Below are positions 1-8,139 of a DNA stretch of 64,000 bases, one piece after another. A program made the translations under genes and the position numbers. This stretch comes from Chryseobacterium vrystaatense. GTDB taxonomy: Bacteria > Bacteroidota > Bacteroidia > Flavobacteriales > Weeksellaceae. Under the pieces are notes generated by a model. The model ran no database searches and had not been told where the DNA came from. It saw nothing but the letters and a program-made list of their open reading frames with translations. The stretch is taken from positions 496,001-560,000 of the forward strand of contig NZ_JPRI01000001.1 in the NCBI RefSeq assembly GCF_000737765.1, given 5' to 3'. Position 1 is the first letter of the stretch. Each line of letters opens with the position of its first letter.

Positions 1-2
1 AC

Positions 3-3000
3 TTAAAAGCTAAAGCTCTTGAAGCAAGAGTCGTATTGCCAATGAAACTTCTGGGAGACGGATATGAAGGCGAAGGTCAAACTACAACCACATCTCCAAC
101 GGGTAATGCATTTCAGGTCAATGTATCTCAAATCGGAAGTGGGGTTATAAACGGTACAGCCTTACCGGCAGCAGTTAAGCAGCAGTTAAAAATGGATGGA
201 CAAAAAATTTCTGAACTTTCACTTGTCAGCTTTGAAAGAGACCAGTTGGTACAGTTAAGATCTGAACTTGAAAAAATGCAGAAACTGTTCTATACGCTTA
301 GAACAAAAGCGTATGATGCTGCCAACAAACAATATCTAAAGACCAATCAGGTTGGTATAGACGCCTACAATGCAATGCTTGAAAAAATCAATGTTCAGAT
401 TGATAAAGGAGGAATAAGCCAGGAAGAGATCGATGCATTATATGCCGCATTAGAAAGACTGAATGTTCCAGAATTCAAATTCGAATATAAAAATGAATTG
501 AATTTTGAGGATCTTAATGCAAGACTTTCAAAAGATCTGTTTGAAATATTCATTAAACATTTTGCACTTGTCAACAACGGCCATCCGGTAGAAAAGGAAT
601 CAGATTTTACAAAAATTGAATTTGTATCTGATAAAGAAATCCTTATTGATAAAGTGCCCGTGACCATCACTGAAGAATACGATACATTTGTTGAAGTCTT
701 TGAAGTTATTGACGAGCTGACATCAGTTAAAACACAGGAATTATTTACAAAATCTCCTATTCAGCAACAGGAGTATGCAAAAATCGGAAGTGTTTTAGTA
801 CCTGTAGCCAATAAAACTACCTACGTGGAAATTGCAGGCACTTACTATTTAAAAGTAATTTCTAAAAAGGTTTTATTCACAACAACCAATGCCATTGTTT
901 TCTACTATAATACCGATAGTGATTCTTTAGCTCTTTCTTCTGCAATTATGGAAATTTCAGGTAGTGAGCAACAGAATGTAAGCGTTCCGGCTACGGATAT
1001 TGTTGACGGAAAAGTAGTTTTCCCTCCTACTCTAAATTTCATGAAAAGTGTAACAAGAATAAAAATCAATTTATACTTCAAAAATGGAGAACATACTGTA
1101 GTTGAGCATGCCATCACACCTAATCAGGAATATACAGGTAGATTCGCATTCAGAACCATGGTTGATGATGGTGGTGGAGAAAACCCCGGCGGCGGTGGAG
1201 AGAATCCCGGAGGTGGCGGAAACCCTGGTGAAGGAGGTGGAAATCCCAATCCTCAACCTGGAACTTTTATCCCTAAACATTTTGGTGTAAAAAGATTGGG
1301 TATTGCAGATTATCTTAAAGTAGTACAGTCAACACACGCTTATATTCCGGGAGAAGTTACCCATATTGAAAACATTATGGCCAAGGAGTTCAAGCAAAAA
1401 TCTACCAGAAGGCTCCGAAGAAGCGAAATTCAGACGACTACATCAAAGTCTACAGAAAGAGAAACATTAAGCGATACGACTACAACGACCAGAAATGACA
1501 TGCAGTCTGAAGTAGCCAACGTGATACAGCAGGACATCAATACTGAAGCCCACTTCAGGTATGGTGGAATCGGAAAAACCTTTGAGGTCGGAGGAAGCTT
1601 TGCTGCCCATAATTCAAAAGAGACCAGCACCAGACAGGCTATGGAAAAATCTCAGGAAATTACAGCAAAAGCATCAGAAAGAATTCTTACAAAAGTAGCT
1701 GAAGAAAGAATTGAAAAAATTATAGAAGAGTTCGAAGAAAATAATGCTCATGGTTTCGATAACAGAAATGGGAATAAACATGTAGTAGGTGTATACAGAT
1801 GGGTAGATAAAAAGATGAAAAATCAGATCTACAACTATGGTAAACGTACCATGTTTGAATTCATGATCCCTGAACCTGCAAGACTTCATAATCTGGCAAC
1901 ACCTTCTGTAAAAGCAGATACACTGAAAGCTCCGGTAGACCCAAGAAAAGCAGACGGCGAATGGAAAATGCCTGATTTTAAATCAGCAACAAAAGAACAG
2001 CTTCAGCACTGGGCTGAAATCTATGGAATTACTTTGACGTCGATGCCTCAGTCTAATATTACGGAAGATCAGTATCATGATGATACTTCAGGAGCTTCTG
2101 ACTGGGAAATGAGAAATGTGGCCATGTCAGTTCCTCAAAATTATAAATGTACCCATTACAACGTTCATTACTCGTATAAAGAAAAACGTAAAAAAGGGAA
2201 GATTAAGATTAACAATACCGGCGAATTGACTGATCATGAAGGAGACAGAAGTTTCCCTGCCAATGCTACAGGATCATTTACGCTTACTTTCTACATTTAT
2301 TACATCGATATTGCTTCCTTTAAAGTCACAAAATACTGCACTCTTTCTGATGAATTCATTGAATCATGGAAAAAGGAAAACTTTGATGCAGTCATTAAAG
2401 CTTACGAAGAAGCTTATGCTGAATTTCTTGTTAAGCAAAAAGAACTGGATGATAAAGCGAAAGAAGAATCTGATGCAGCCAGCGAGAAAAAAGATGGTCT
2501 TGGTAATTTCTACCGTGATATGGAATCGGTCATTCTAAAGCACAACTGTATTGCTTATCTCTTACAGGATTATATTGCTCCTTTAGGAAAGGAATTTACT
2601 GTCGGAGATAAAATGAGCAATTTTGAGGTCATTCTTGGTGAAAAGCTTGAACAATATACCTCATTAGCCAAATTTATGGAACAAGCCTTCGAATGGAATA
2701 TTATGGATTACACCTTCTATCCGTACTATTGGGGCGACAAAAAAAGATGGCAGGAAATGTATCTTTCACAAAATACAGATCCATTATTCAGAAGTTTCCT
2801 GCAGGCAGGTATGGCCAGAGTAATCGTTACGGTAAAACCAGGATTTGAAGATGCTGTACAGTTCTTTATGTCTACAGGAAGAATCTGGAACGGAGGTGAA
2901 GTACCGGTAATCGGAGACCCTATGTATCTGAGTATTGTAGACGAATTGCGTGAACCAATGGGTATGAAACAAGGAAAACCATGGATCACTACCCTTCCAA

Positions 3001-3275
3001 CTTCTCTGAACATTCTACAGGAAGATTCTGCCGGATTAAAAACCCTTACAGCACTTCCGTTTACTCAGGAAAACCCTGAAGAATTTGAAGTTCCCTCAGA
3101 TGTTGTGACTGAAACTGAATTCTCTATTGTTGACTCTCAGCTAAACTCAGGAGACGATAGATTTGTAGACAATATTGAATTAAACAACGGATTCCTTGAA
3201 CTGACGACTGATGATAACCCTAAAGAAATCATCGCATCACTTCCTTTATCTGACTTAAAGCAGGCACTGCAATAA
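3..3275 (+). CDS. large uncharacterised protein, 5' end cut by window edge
   Basis: The reading frame is open from the first bases of the window, so the true start lies upstream; TTG at 36 and ATG at 42 are internal candidates only. About 1090 residues are visible. The first ~385 are predicted helical and mixed, with no membrane segment. A Gly/Asn/Pro-rich linker of about 33 residues (around 1163-1262) follows, and then a large second part. The second part includes a Thr/Ser-rich stretch, a charged helical stretch (about 1620-1740) and the segment GVYRWVDKKMKNQIYNYGKR. I do not recognise the family. It sits directly upstream of a putative toxin gene, which suggests a carrier, adaptor or second toxin component of a contact-dependent or phage-tail-like delivery system. 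That role is inference from position only. Confidence 0.85.
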   Translation, partial: LKAKALEARVVLPMKLLGDGYEGEGQTTTTSPTGNAFQVNVSQIGSGVINGTALPAAVKQQLKMDGQKISELSLVSFERDQLVQLRSELEKMQKLFYTLRTKAYDAANKQYLKTNQVGIDAYNAMLEKINVQIDKGGISQEEIDALYAALERLNVPEFKFEYKNELNFEDLNARLSKDLFEIFIKHFALVNNGHPVEKESDFTKIEFVSDKEILIDKVPVTITEEYDTFVEVFEVIDELTSVKTQELFTKSPIQQQEYAKIGSVLVPVANKTTYVEIAGTYYLKVISKKVLFTTTNAIVFYYNTDSDSLALSSAIMEISGSEQQNVSVPATDIVDGKVVFPPTLNFMKSVTRIKINLYFKNGEHTVVEHAITPNQEYTGRFAFRTMVDDGGGENPGGGGENPGGGGNPGEGGGNPNPQPGTFIPKHFGVKRLGIADYLKVVQSTHAYIPGEVTHIENIMAKEFKQKSTRRLRRSEIQTTTSKSTERETLSDTTTTTRNDMQSEVANVIQQDINTEAHFRYGGIGKTFEVGGSFAAHNSKETSTRQAMEKSQEITAKASERILTKVAEERIEKIIEEFEENNAHGFDNRNGNKHVVGVYRWVDKKMKNQIYNYGKRTMFEFMIPEPARLHNLATPSVKADTLKAPVDPRKADGEWKMPDFKSATKEQLQHWAEIYGITLTSMPQSNITEDQYHDDTSGASDWEMRNVAMSVPQNYKCTHYNVHYSYKEKRKKGKIKINNTGELTDHEGDRSFPANATGSFTLTFYIYYIDIASFKVTKYCTLSDEFIESWKKENFDAVIKAYEEAYAEFLVKQKELDDKAKEESDAASEKKDGLGNFYRDMESVILKHNCIAYLLQDYIAPLGKEFTVGDKMSNFEVILGEKLEQYTSLAKFMEQAFEWNIMDYTFYPYYWGDKKRWQEMYLSQNTDPLFRSFLQAGMARVIVTVKPGFEDAVQFFMSTGRIWNGGEVPVIGDPMYLSIVDELREPMGMKQGKPWITTLPTSLNILQEDSAGLKTLTALPFTQENPEEFEVPSDVVTETEFSIVDSQLNSGDDRFVDNIELNNGFLELTTDDNPKEIIASLPLSDLKQALQ

Positions 3276-3298
3276 TTCTGTTAAATCATATTTTAAAG

Positions 3299-3324
3299 GG
3301 CAGAGTCTAGACTCTGCCTTTTTT
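3299..3324 (+). terminator. rho-independent terminator after the large protein
   Basis: A perfect inverted repeat, GGCAGAGTCT then AGACTCTGCC, is followed directly by six T. It lies 24 bases after the stop of the large protein and ends only 23 bases before the toxin ATG. Confidence 0.85.
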
Positions 3325-3347
3325 ATTAATCTTTAAAATTATTAAAA

Positions 3348-5750
3348 ATGAAAAAAACAGAATATAAAGATGTTTTTGATGTCGGAGACGAAGCGCTGTC
3401 GATGGAGAATAAATTTTCTTATCCTACATTTCCTTCTTTAAATAATCCATTTACAATTGGTGAAAATATCCGAGGGATGAATAATGTGAGTCCGCTGGCA
3501 ACTGTAAAACTTTTCAACCAGACTGCCGAAGATATTCAAAAAAAATATTATCCAGATGGAAATCCTCCTTTGGAAGGAACATTTACTTACATACCTGATA
3601 GTAGGAGTGATTTATCTTCTGTGATCAAAACTACAGTAAAAGATTTTTATTACTATGGAGTAAAAGATGTGAATAATTTTGCATTTAAAGTCATCATATA
3701 TTCTTCTACAGAAGCAACGAAACTAAAAGAATGTTTTGAAATTTCAACGCCTAAAGGCAGAGAAATACTCATTTTCGTAGAGGATAATTCCACAGATAAT
3801 GTAAGCGGAACTTACGGTGCAATTAAAATCTCAAATGATGTATTATCGTTCTTAAACTCTAACAAGAGATTAGAATATGACCTATATGACAATTCAGAAG
3901 TTTATAAAGAGATCAAAGCCGTCGTCCCGGAATTATCTGACGATCAGATCAAGAATCTTTTAAAAAATGGTTTTATAGAAGACTTCCGGGTTGATGCAGC
4001 CAAAACATACTTTAAAGTGGCATCTTTCTTTTCCAGCGGAATTTCTTTGATCCATCCCAGTCTTGGAATTTTAACGAATGATGCATTACGGGCAACAACC
4101 AGTACCGTACTGGAAAAAATAATTGTATTCATAGAAAAAGGGAGATTAGAAGAAAATAGGTGGCAACCTAAATTACCCAGAATGGAAAATGGAGAAATTG
4201 ATAAAAATTACAGATATGATCCAATTATTTCCAGTGGCAAAAACGAAGGTGGAGCAGTAAACTTTACAGAAATAAGCCGTTATTTAAAAACAATGCTAAC
4301 AGATCAGAATAATTTTGTTAAGCTATTGCTGAATATCAAAAAGGATTTCAAATCTGACAGTCAGCCCAAAGGCTTATTGGAAATTCTATACAAATCATAT
4401 TTAGATGCCTATTATATCATGCATGATGTAGCATCCAATCTGGAAAGTATATCAGATATGGAAATTCTGAAATATGGAACAAAAGTATACAATGCCTTAC
4501 TCTGTGGTATATGGAATGGTCTTGTAGATGCTGTCGCCGGATTATTTGCAATGGTTAAAATGATTTACGACGGCATCACATTAGGGAAAGATTTTGCACA
4601 GAATATTGAAAAATATCTTCCTACACTTTTAGAACAGTTTGATGAAGTAATCCAAGCTGTTAAAAATATAAGTTTTTCAGAAATTGCTAAATACGTCTAT
4701 GGAAAACTAAAGGAAATAAATCTTACTTTTGATCCTATTGCTTGTGGCTATTTTATTGGTTATGCTTATGGTTTTATTATATCATTAATCATTGAAATTA
4801 TCATCGGAATACTTATTAGTGGTGGAACATTGAGTATTGCCGTGATAATTGAAAAACTTGCAGAAACTATTTTTGCGATATTTAGGATGATAGGCTCTGC
4901 AACAACAAAAGTCATTAGAACTTTTTCTAAATTTGTTGTAAAGTCCATCGGTAATTTAATCGAATCATTCCTAGGCTTAATCAATTACTTAAAAAATGGC
5001 GATGTTGCAATAAAAAGAATAATAGATGATGTTTTTTCGGCTTTTGGAGATTATTTCAAAGAGTTAAAAAATTTATATATTGTTCCACAAACTGTTGCAG
5101 AAATTCAGTTACTAAGAAGGTTGATGAAGGCTTTTTATGAAGAATACAAGATACTATTACTGGAGTCTTCTAATTTAGAAAAGGTTGTAGCTAAATGGAA
5201 AAAGCTAAATGCAGTCACCGACCTGTCTAAAAGCAATATGGAAGAATTGCTTGCTATAAGAAAGAATCATCTTGGCTCTAATGATGGAGCAAATGTTGCA
5301 ATAATGAGGCAGAAAATTCTAGTTAATGGCAAAGAAATAACTTTAGAATATAAATCATTGGCAGGAAAAGGAGGTGCGCCAGAAGGTTTTACCCCTAGAG
5401 TTGAAAAAAGTTATTTGGAATCAAATCTTAATATTCATGGTAAAGAGTTGGAAAGTCATTTTAGAGATGATATTCAACCTAGGTTCTATGATTCTGAGCA
5501 TAATATATTTTTTCAGAATGATAAAGAGCTACAGTTGCTTTTTAATCGACACGGTAAAAAAAATGTTCAAGTATTAGAAATACGTCTTCAAACTCTGTAT
5601 GAGCCTTGCGCATCATGCCAAAAACAGATTTTAATAAGGCAAGAAATGTATAAAATTAAAAGTATAAAAGTAGAAGCTGTTAGATATGATGATTTAGGTC
5701 ATGTTCAAAATAACAGTGATCTAAAAAAACTAGGTATAATTAAAAGTTAA
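3348..5750 (+). CDS. putative polymorphic toxin with C-terminal deaminase-type domain
   Basis: 800 residues with no signal peptide. The N-terminal ~460 residues are unrecognised. A strongly hydrophobic segment spans about 467-495 with further amphipathic helices to ~560. The C-terminal ~120 residues look like a toxin tip: D715-S-E717 followed by P753-C754-A-S-C757, which fits the [HCD]xE plus PCxxC zinc signature of the cytidine-deaminase fold seen in bacterial polymorphic toxins. The next gene, 4 bases away, is a SUKH-type immunity protein, the usual partner arrangement. The 3' end looks more AT-rich than the housekeeping genes, in keeping with exchangeable toxin tips. The substrate (DNA, RNA or free nucleotide) cannot be told from sequence. 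The zinc motif alone could also occur in an inactive or unrelated domain. Confidence 0.7.
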   Translation: MKKTEYKDVFDVGDEALSMENKFSYPTFPSLNNPFTIGENIRGMNNVSPLATVKLFNQTAEDIQKKYYPDGNPPLEGTFTYIPDSRSDLSSVIKTTVKDFYYYGVKDVNNFAFKVIIYSSTEATKLKECFEISTPKGREILIFVEDNSTDNVSGTYGAIKISNDVLSFLNSNKRLEYDLYDNSEVYKEIKAVVPELSDDQIKNLLKNGFIEDFRVDAAKTYFKVASFFSSGISLIHPSLGILTNDALRATTSTVLEKIIVFIEKGRLEENRWQPKLPRMENGEIDKNYRYDPIISSGKNEGGAVNFTEISRYLKTMLTDQNNFVKLLLNIKKDFKSDSQPKGLLEILYKSYLDAYYIMHDVASNLESISDMEILKYGTKVYNALLCGIWNGLVDAVAGLFAMVKMIYDGITLGKDFAQNIEKYLPTLLEQFDEVIQAVKNISFSEIAKYVYGKLKEINLTFDPIACGYFIGYAYGFIISLIIEIIIGILISGGTLSIAVIIEKLAETIFAIFRMIGSATTKVIRTFSKFVVKSIGNLIESFLGLINYLKNGDVAIKRIIDDVFSAFGDYFKELKNLYIVPQTVAEIQLLRRLMKAFYEEYKILLLESSNLEKVVAKWKKLNAVTDLSKSNMEELLAIRKNHLGSNDGANVAIMRQKILVNGKEITLEYKSLAGKGGAPEGFTPRVEKSYLESNLNIHGKELESHFRDDIQPRFYDSEHNIFFQNDKELQLLFNRHGKKNVQVLEIRLQTLYEPCASCQKQILIRQEMYKIKSIKVEAVRYDDLGHVQNNSDLKKLGIIKS

Positions 5751-5754
5751 AACT

Positions 5755-6237
5755 ATGGAAATTAAATATTTAAAAAAACTGAAAAATAATCCAACTATTA
5801 ATAGACGAACAATTAAAGGAATTTCTGAAGATGCAATAAAAAAAGTAGAGAAAAAATTGAATATAAAGTTTCCTGATGCATATAAAGAATTTTTGTTCTT
5901 AGCAGGAGATTACACTGGTGGTTTGAGACTTGCTGAAGGTAATAGCAGCATAGATATACTAGTGAAAGACGATGTCAGAAAAAGGTTGGAGAAATCAATG
6001 GAAGAATTTCAAATACCTATCAACAAACCTTTTTGGGCAATTTCAGAAAAAGATGGATTTCAGCAATTCTTCTTCTTCTATCTTCATGAAGGAACAGAAA
6101 ACCCTTCTGTATGGTTTACTACTTATGGAGAAGGTGATGACGATCCTAATGTACTCATCAAATTAAATGATACTTTCAGTCAATTTATTGATGAATTGAT
6201 AGACAGATCCATTTTGTTCGCCCAAAGAGGGTATTAA
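5755..6237 (+). CDS. SMI1/KNR4 (SUKH) family immunity protein
   Basis: 160 residues, cytoplasmic. The N-terminal pattern is typical of SUKH-1 proteins: EDAIKKVEKKLNIKFPDAYK followed by EFLFLAGDYTGG, then W/Y/F-rich strands, and a C-terminal SQFIDELI helix. SUKH proteins are commonly immunity factors that bind and neutralise many different nuclease and deaminase toxins. The start ATG lies 4 bases after the toxin stop, so the pair is almost certainly co-transcribed. Specific pairing with the upstream deaminase-type tip is inferred from adjacency. A weak hairpin follows at 6361. Confidence 0.85.
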   Translation: MEIKYLKKLKNNPTINRRTIKGISEDAIKKVEKKLNIKFPDAYKEFLFLAGDYTGGLRLAEGNSSIDILVKDDVRKRLEKSMEEFQIPINKPFWAISEKDGFQQFFFFYLHEGTENPSVWFTTYGEGDDDPNVLIKLNDTFSQFIDELIDRSILFAQRGY

Positions 6238-6686
6238 TTTAGATCATACAAGTAAAACTTTGCGCAAAACATAGAATATTAAATATTTCACTACATTAAT
6301 CACATATATTTTCCTAAAAAAATTAATTTATCTGACAAGGAAATCTAATTAATTATAATCCTCCGGCTTAGCATTAAGTCGGAGAATTATTTTTAGTTGT
6401 TCTTATCGCAAAATATTTATCTTTAAAGAGATTTCATCAAAGTTTACTATGAAAATTAGAAGTAACAATAATGAAGAATAACATCCTTTTATTCACGTTT
6501 TTTTACCATGCCGTTTATTTCTCTCGGAAAGTAAGTGAGTAAACAGGGAAGTTTACCAAAAGGGGAAGTGTTCAAAATGAGTACAAGGAGTTTATGCTGG
6601 AAAGTTTAAGAACTTCTGGATGGCAGTGTAGTTTTCAGAATGTTTAATTGTAATCATTAAACCACACGAAAGGATTCGTGCGGTAG
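6238..6686. other. AT-rich intergenic tract with decayed ORF traces
   Basis: No intact gene. From 6471 a short frame begins with a signal-peptide-like MKNNILLFTFF, stops at 6540-6542, then stays open in the same frame to a second stop near 6645, as if a small secreted-protein gene had gained a nonsense codon. A second inverted repeat (CCACACGAA, AGGA, TTCGTGCGG, one mismatched pair) lies at 6662-6683. The tract follows a toxin-immunity pair and probably holds remnants of older cassettes. Confidence 0.45.
6361..6394 (+). terminator. probable terminator after the immunity gene
   Basis: CTCCGGCTTA, loop GCAT, TAAGTCGGAG (one G-T pair), then AATTATTTTTA. The stem extends outward by ATAAT/ATTAT after one mismatch. 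It is 123 bases past the immunity stop. Confidence 0.5.
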
Positions 6687-6900
6687 CGGGGAGTTAAGGT
6701 AGCAGATTATACAGTGGAAAATTGGATTAGAACATATAGAAGAGAGAAATATGTTTATGATAAGTTCGTAGAAAATGCTAAAAATATTTAAATTGACTGA
6801 GCAAGAATTATCAAAACCACCCTTTGGGCATGCTTTTCAATATTTAGATAGTATAGTTTTAGAGTTAGAAACTAGAAATATACCAATTCCTAAAATTTAA
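6687..6900 (+). pseudogene. broken small gene, two overlapping short frames
   Basis: Frame one runs 6687-6791 and encodes the tail ENWIRTYRREKYVYDKFVEN, with a GTG at 6714 as its only plausible start. Frame two runs from ATG 6775 to the stop at 6898-6900 and encodes 41 residues beginning MLKIFKLTEQEL. They overlap across an A/T run, so one base of indel would join them into a protein of about 70-80 residues. The second frame ends 4 bases before the next ATG, as in a co-transcribed pair. No family recognised; the 41-residue frame could instead be a genuine small protein. Confidence 0.35.
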
Positions 6901-6904
6901 AATT

Positions 6905-7171
6905 ATGATAGAACATAAATTAGAACAAAAATTAGAGCAGTTTTTAAAAGAAAATAATAGACAATATTATGAAGGCTCTATTAAGTACAAAGGTTTAAGA
7001 GAACGTGGTACGATCGATGGAAAAGTAAGGAATTTCCATTTAGTTTCATATATGGTTTCTATTTCAGACCAGCCTTATGATGGAGATGGATTCTTTTATG
7101 CTTCTTTTGATGAAAAAACACAACATTTGGTTGGAATATTAGGGCCGCAATCTTATGAAAACTTTGAATAA
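6905..7171 (+). CDS. small hypothetical protein, possible orphan immunity protein
   Basis: 88 residues, soluble, no signal peptide. It has a charged N-terminal helix and aromatic-rich strands ending GFFYASFDEKTQHLVGILGP. No family recognised. It lies in a toxin-immunity island without its own toxin, 4 bases after a 41-residue frame. A degenerate second copy of its C-terminal strand pattern follows at 7207, so this gene type seems to have duplicated here. An immunity role is inference from context. Confidence 0.6.
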   Translation: MIEHKLEQKLEQFLKENNRQYYEGSIKYKGLRERGTIDGKVRNFHLVSYMVSISDQPYDGDGFFYASFDEKTQHLVGILGPQSYENFE

Positions 7172-7206
7172 AATTAGGCCTAAATTTGAACAAGAATTCT
7201 AATTAA

Positions 7207-7302
7207 CAATTTGAAGATGACGCCTATTATGCTATTGCTTTTGATGAAAGAACTTTGAAAATAAAATTTATAATGATTTTGCAAATTCTTAGAAATAATT
7301 GA
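7207..7302 (+). pseudogene. degenerate partial copy of the preceding small gene
   Basis: The frame reads DDAYYAIAFDERTLKIKF, which parallels GDGFFYASFDEKTQHLVG of the 88-residue protein (D, F, D, E, T shared, K/R and F/Y conservative), with a stop at 7300-7302. There is a stop just upstream at 7204-7206 and no start codon. It is best explained as the 3' remnant of a tandem paralogue. The similarity was judged by eye. Confidence 0.4.
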
Positions 7303-7320
7303 GGTATAGTTTCAAACACA

Positions 7321-7357
7321 ATCCACTTCTGAAATTTATCAAGAAGTGGATTTCTTT
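7321..7357 (+). terminator. rho-independent terminator
   Basis: A perfect 10-base stem, ATCCACTTCT and AGAAGTGGAT, with an 11-base loop is followed by TTCTTTTTC. It closes the small-gene tract. Confidence 0.75.
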
Positions 7358-7397
7358 TTCTAACATTATAGATACTTAAGGCGTAACTGGGTATTTA

Positions 7398-7484
7398 ATG
7401 ACTCGTAAACATTATCATGTTGAAAAAATGTCTAAAATAAGTTTATATGAAGGCCGTTTTGAATATATTTATTATAAATTATGA
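7398..7484 (+). CDS. 28-residue ORF overlapping the next gene by ATGA
   Basis: ATG at 7398 opens a frame ending EGRFEYIYYKL with its TGA at 7482-7484, inside the start codon of the next gene (ATGA). The overlap is the type seen in translationally coupled genes. The product resembles a C-terminal tail, so it may equally be the remnant of a larger lost gene. No family recognised. Confidence 0.3.
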   Translation: MTRKHYHVEKMSKISLYEGRFEYIYYKL

Positions 7485-8029
7485 TAACAGATAAAGATTT
7501 AGAAATTCTATATTATATAACCCAAAAAAAATATAGAGGAATATTAGATGGAGAGCCAGATCCGATGTCCTTAGAAAATATGAATAAGGAAATACATTTG
7601 GAAGAAGTATTATTAAAATCATCTTTAAATGATCTCATTACAACCATTGTCAAAGTATTTAAAAACAAATATGCTAATCCACTACCTATTTGGACAGGGA
7701 TTGTAGATTATGAAATAAAAACAAAAAAAGAGAATTCGAAAAGAAAAGATATAAAAGAAATACAATCCGAATTTAAGGGTGGAGTAGAAACAGACTTCGG
7801 AGGAAATACTGAATATCTGGACAACTTATTTATGGAGTTCCAAACGCCTTCTCAAGTCTTTAAAGATATTGTAAAAAATAATTTACAAGGGAAAACATTT
7901 ACAGAAAATGAACAAAATAACAAAACTACTTTTGTTATTTCCAATAGTTCTATTTCGAAAATAGAAGTTACACCCTCCACATTTCACCTATTCATAAATA
8001 AGAGTTCTTTCATAGATTACGGGCAATAA
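7481..8029 (+). CDS. hypothetical protein in toxin-immunity island
   Basis: 182 residues, no signal peptide or membrane segment. The N-terminal ~65 residues look helical (MITDKDLEILYYITQKKYRG). A Lys/Glu-rich middle and a strand-rich C-terminus (FVISNSSISKIEVTPSTFHL) follow. The family is not recognised. It is AT-rich, has no clear terminator before the WYL regulator, and stands alone between decayed ORFs and a regulator. It might be another orphan immunity protein, but the sequence does not show that. Confidence 0.6.
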   Translation: MITDKDLEILYYITQKKYRGILDGEPDPMSLENMNKEIHLEEVLLKSSLNDLITTIVKVFKNKYANPLPIWTGIVDYEIKTKKENSKRKDIKEIQSEFKGGVETDFGGNTEYLDNLFMEFQTPSQVFKDIVKNNLQGKTFTENEQNNKTTFVISNSSISKIEVTPSTFHLFINKSSFIDYGQ

Positions 8030-8050
8030 ATTTCCACAAAAAATAAAACA

Positions 8051-8084
8051 CGACACGTTTTGTCGCATTAAGCCTATATATTTG
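8051..8084 (+). promoter_or_regulatory. promoter and palindromic operator candidate for the WYL regulator
   Basis: The -7 box TATATTTG lies at 8077-8084 and fits TAnnTTTG. The palindrome CGACA-CGTTT-TGTCG at 8051-8065 covers the place where the -33 element would sit. A dyad there usually means repression. The regulator starting at 8140 is the likeliest protein to bind it, giving autoregulation (inference). Confidence 0.5.
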
Positions 8085-8139
8085 TCTTATAAAATTTTAC
8101 CATGAAACGCAGCTTTGCTGCCACATAAATTATAGACGA

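Noticed and set aside
6471..6660. Intact small secreted-protein gene
   Set aside because: An in-frame stop at 6540-6542 splits the frame and no alternative start restores it, so it is described only as a decayed trace.
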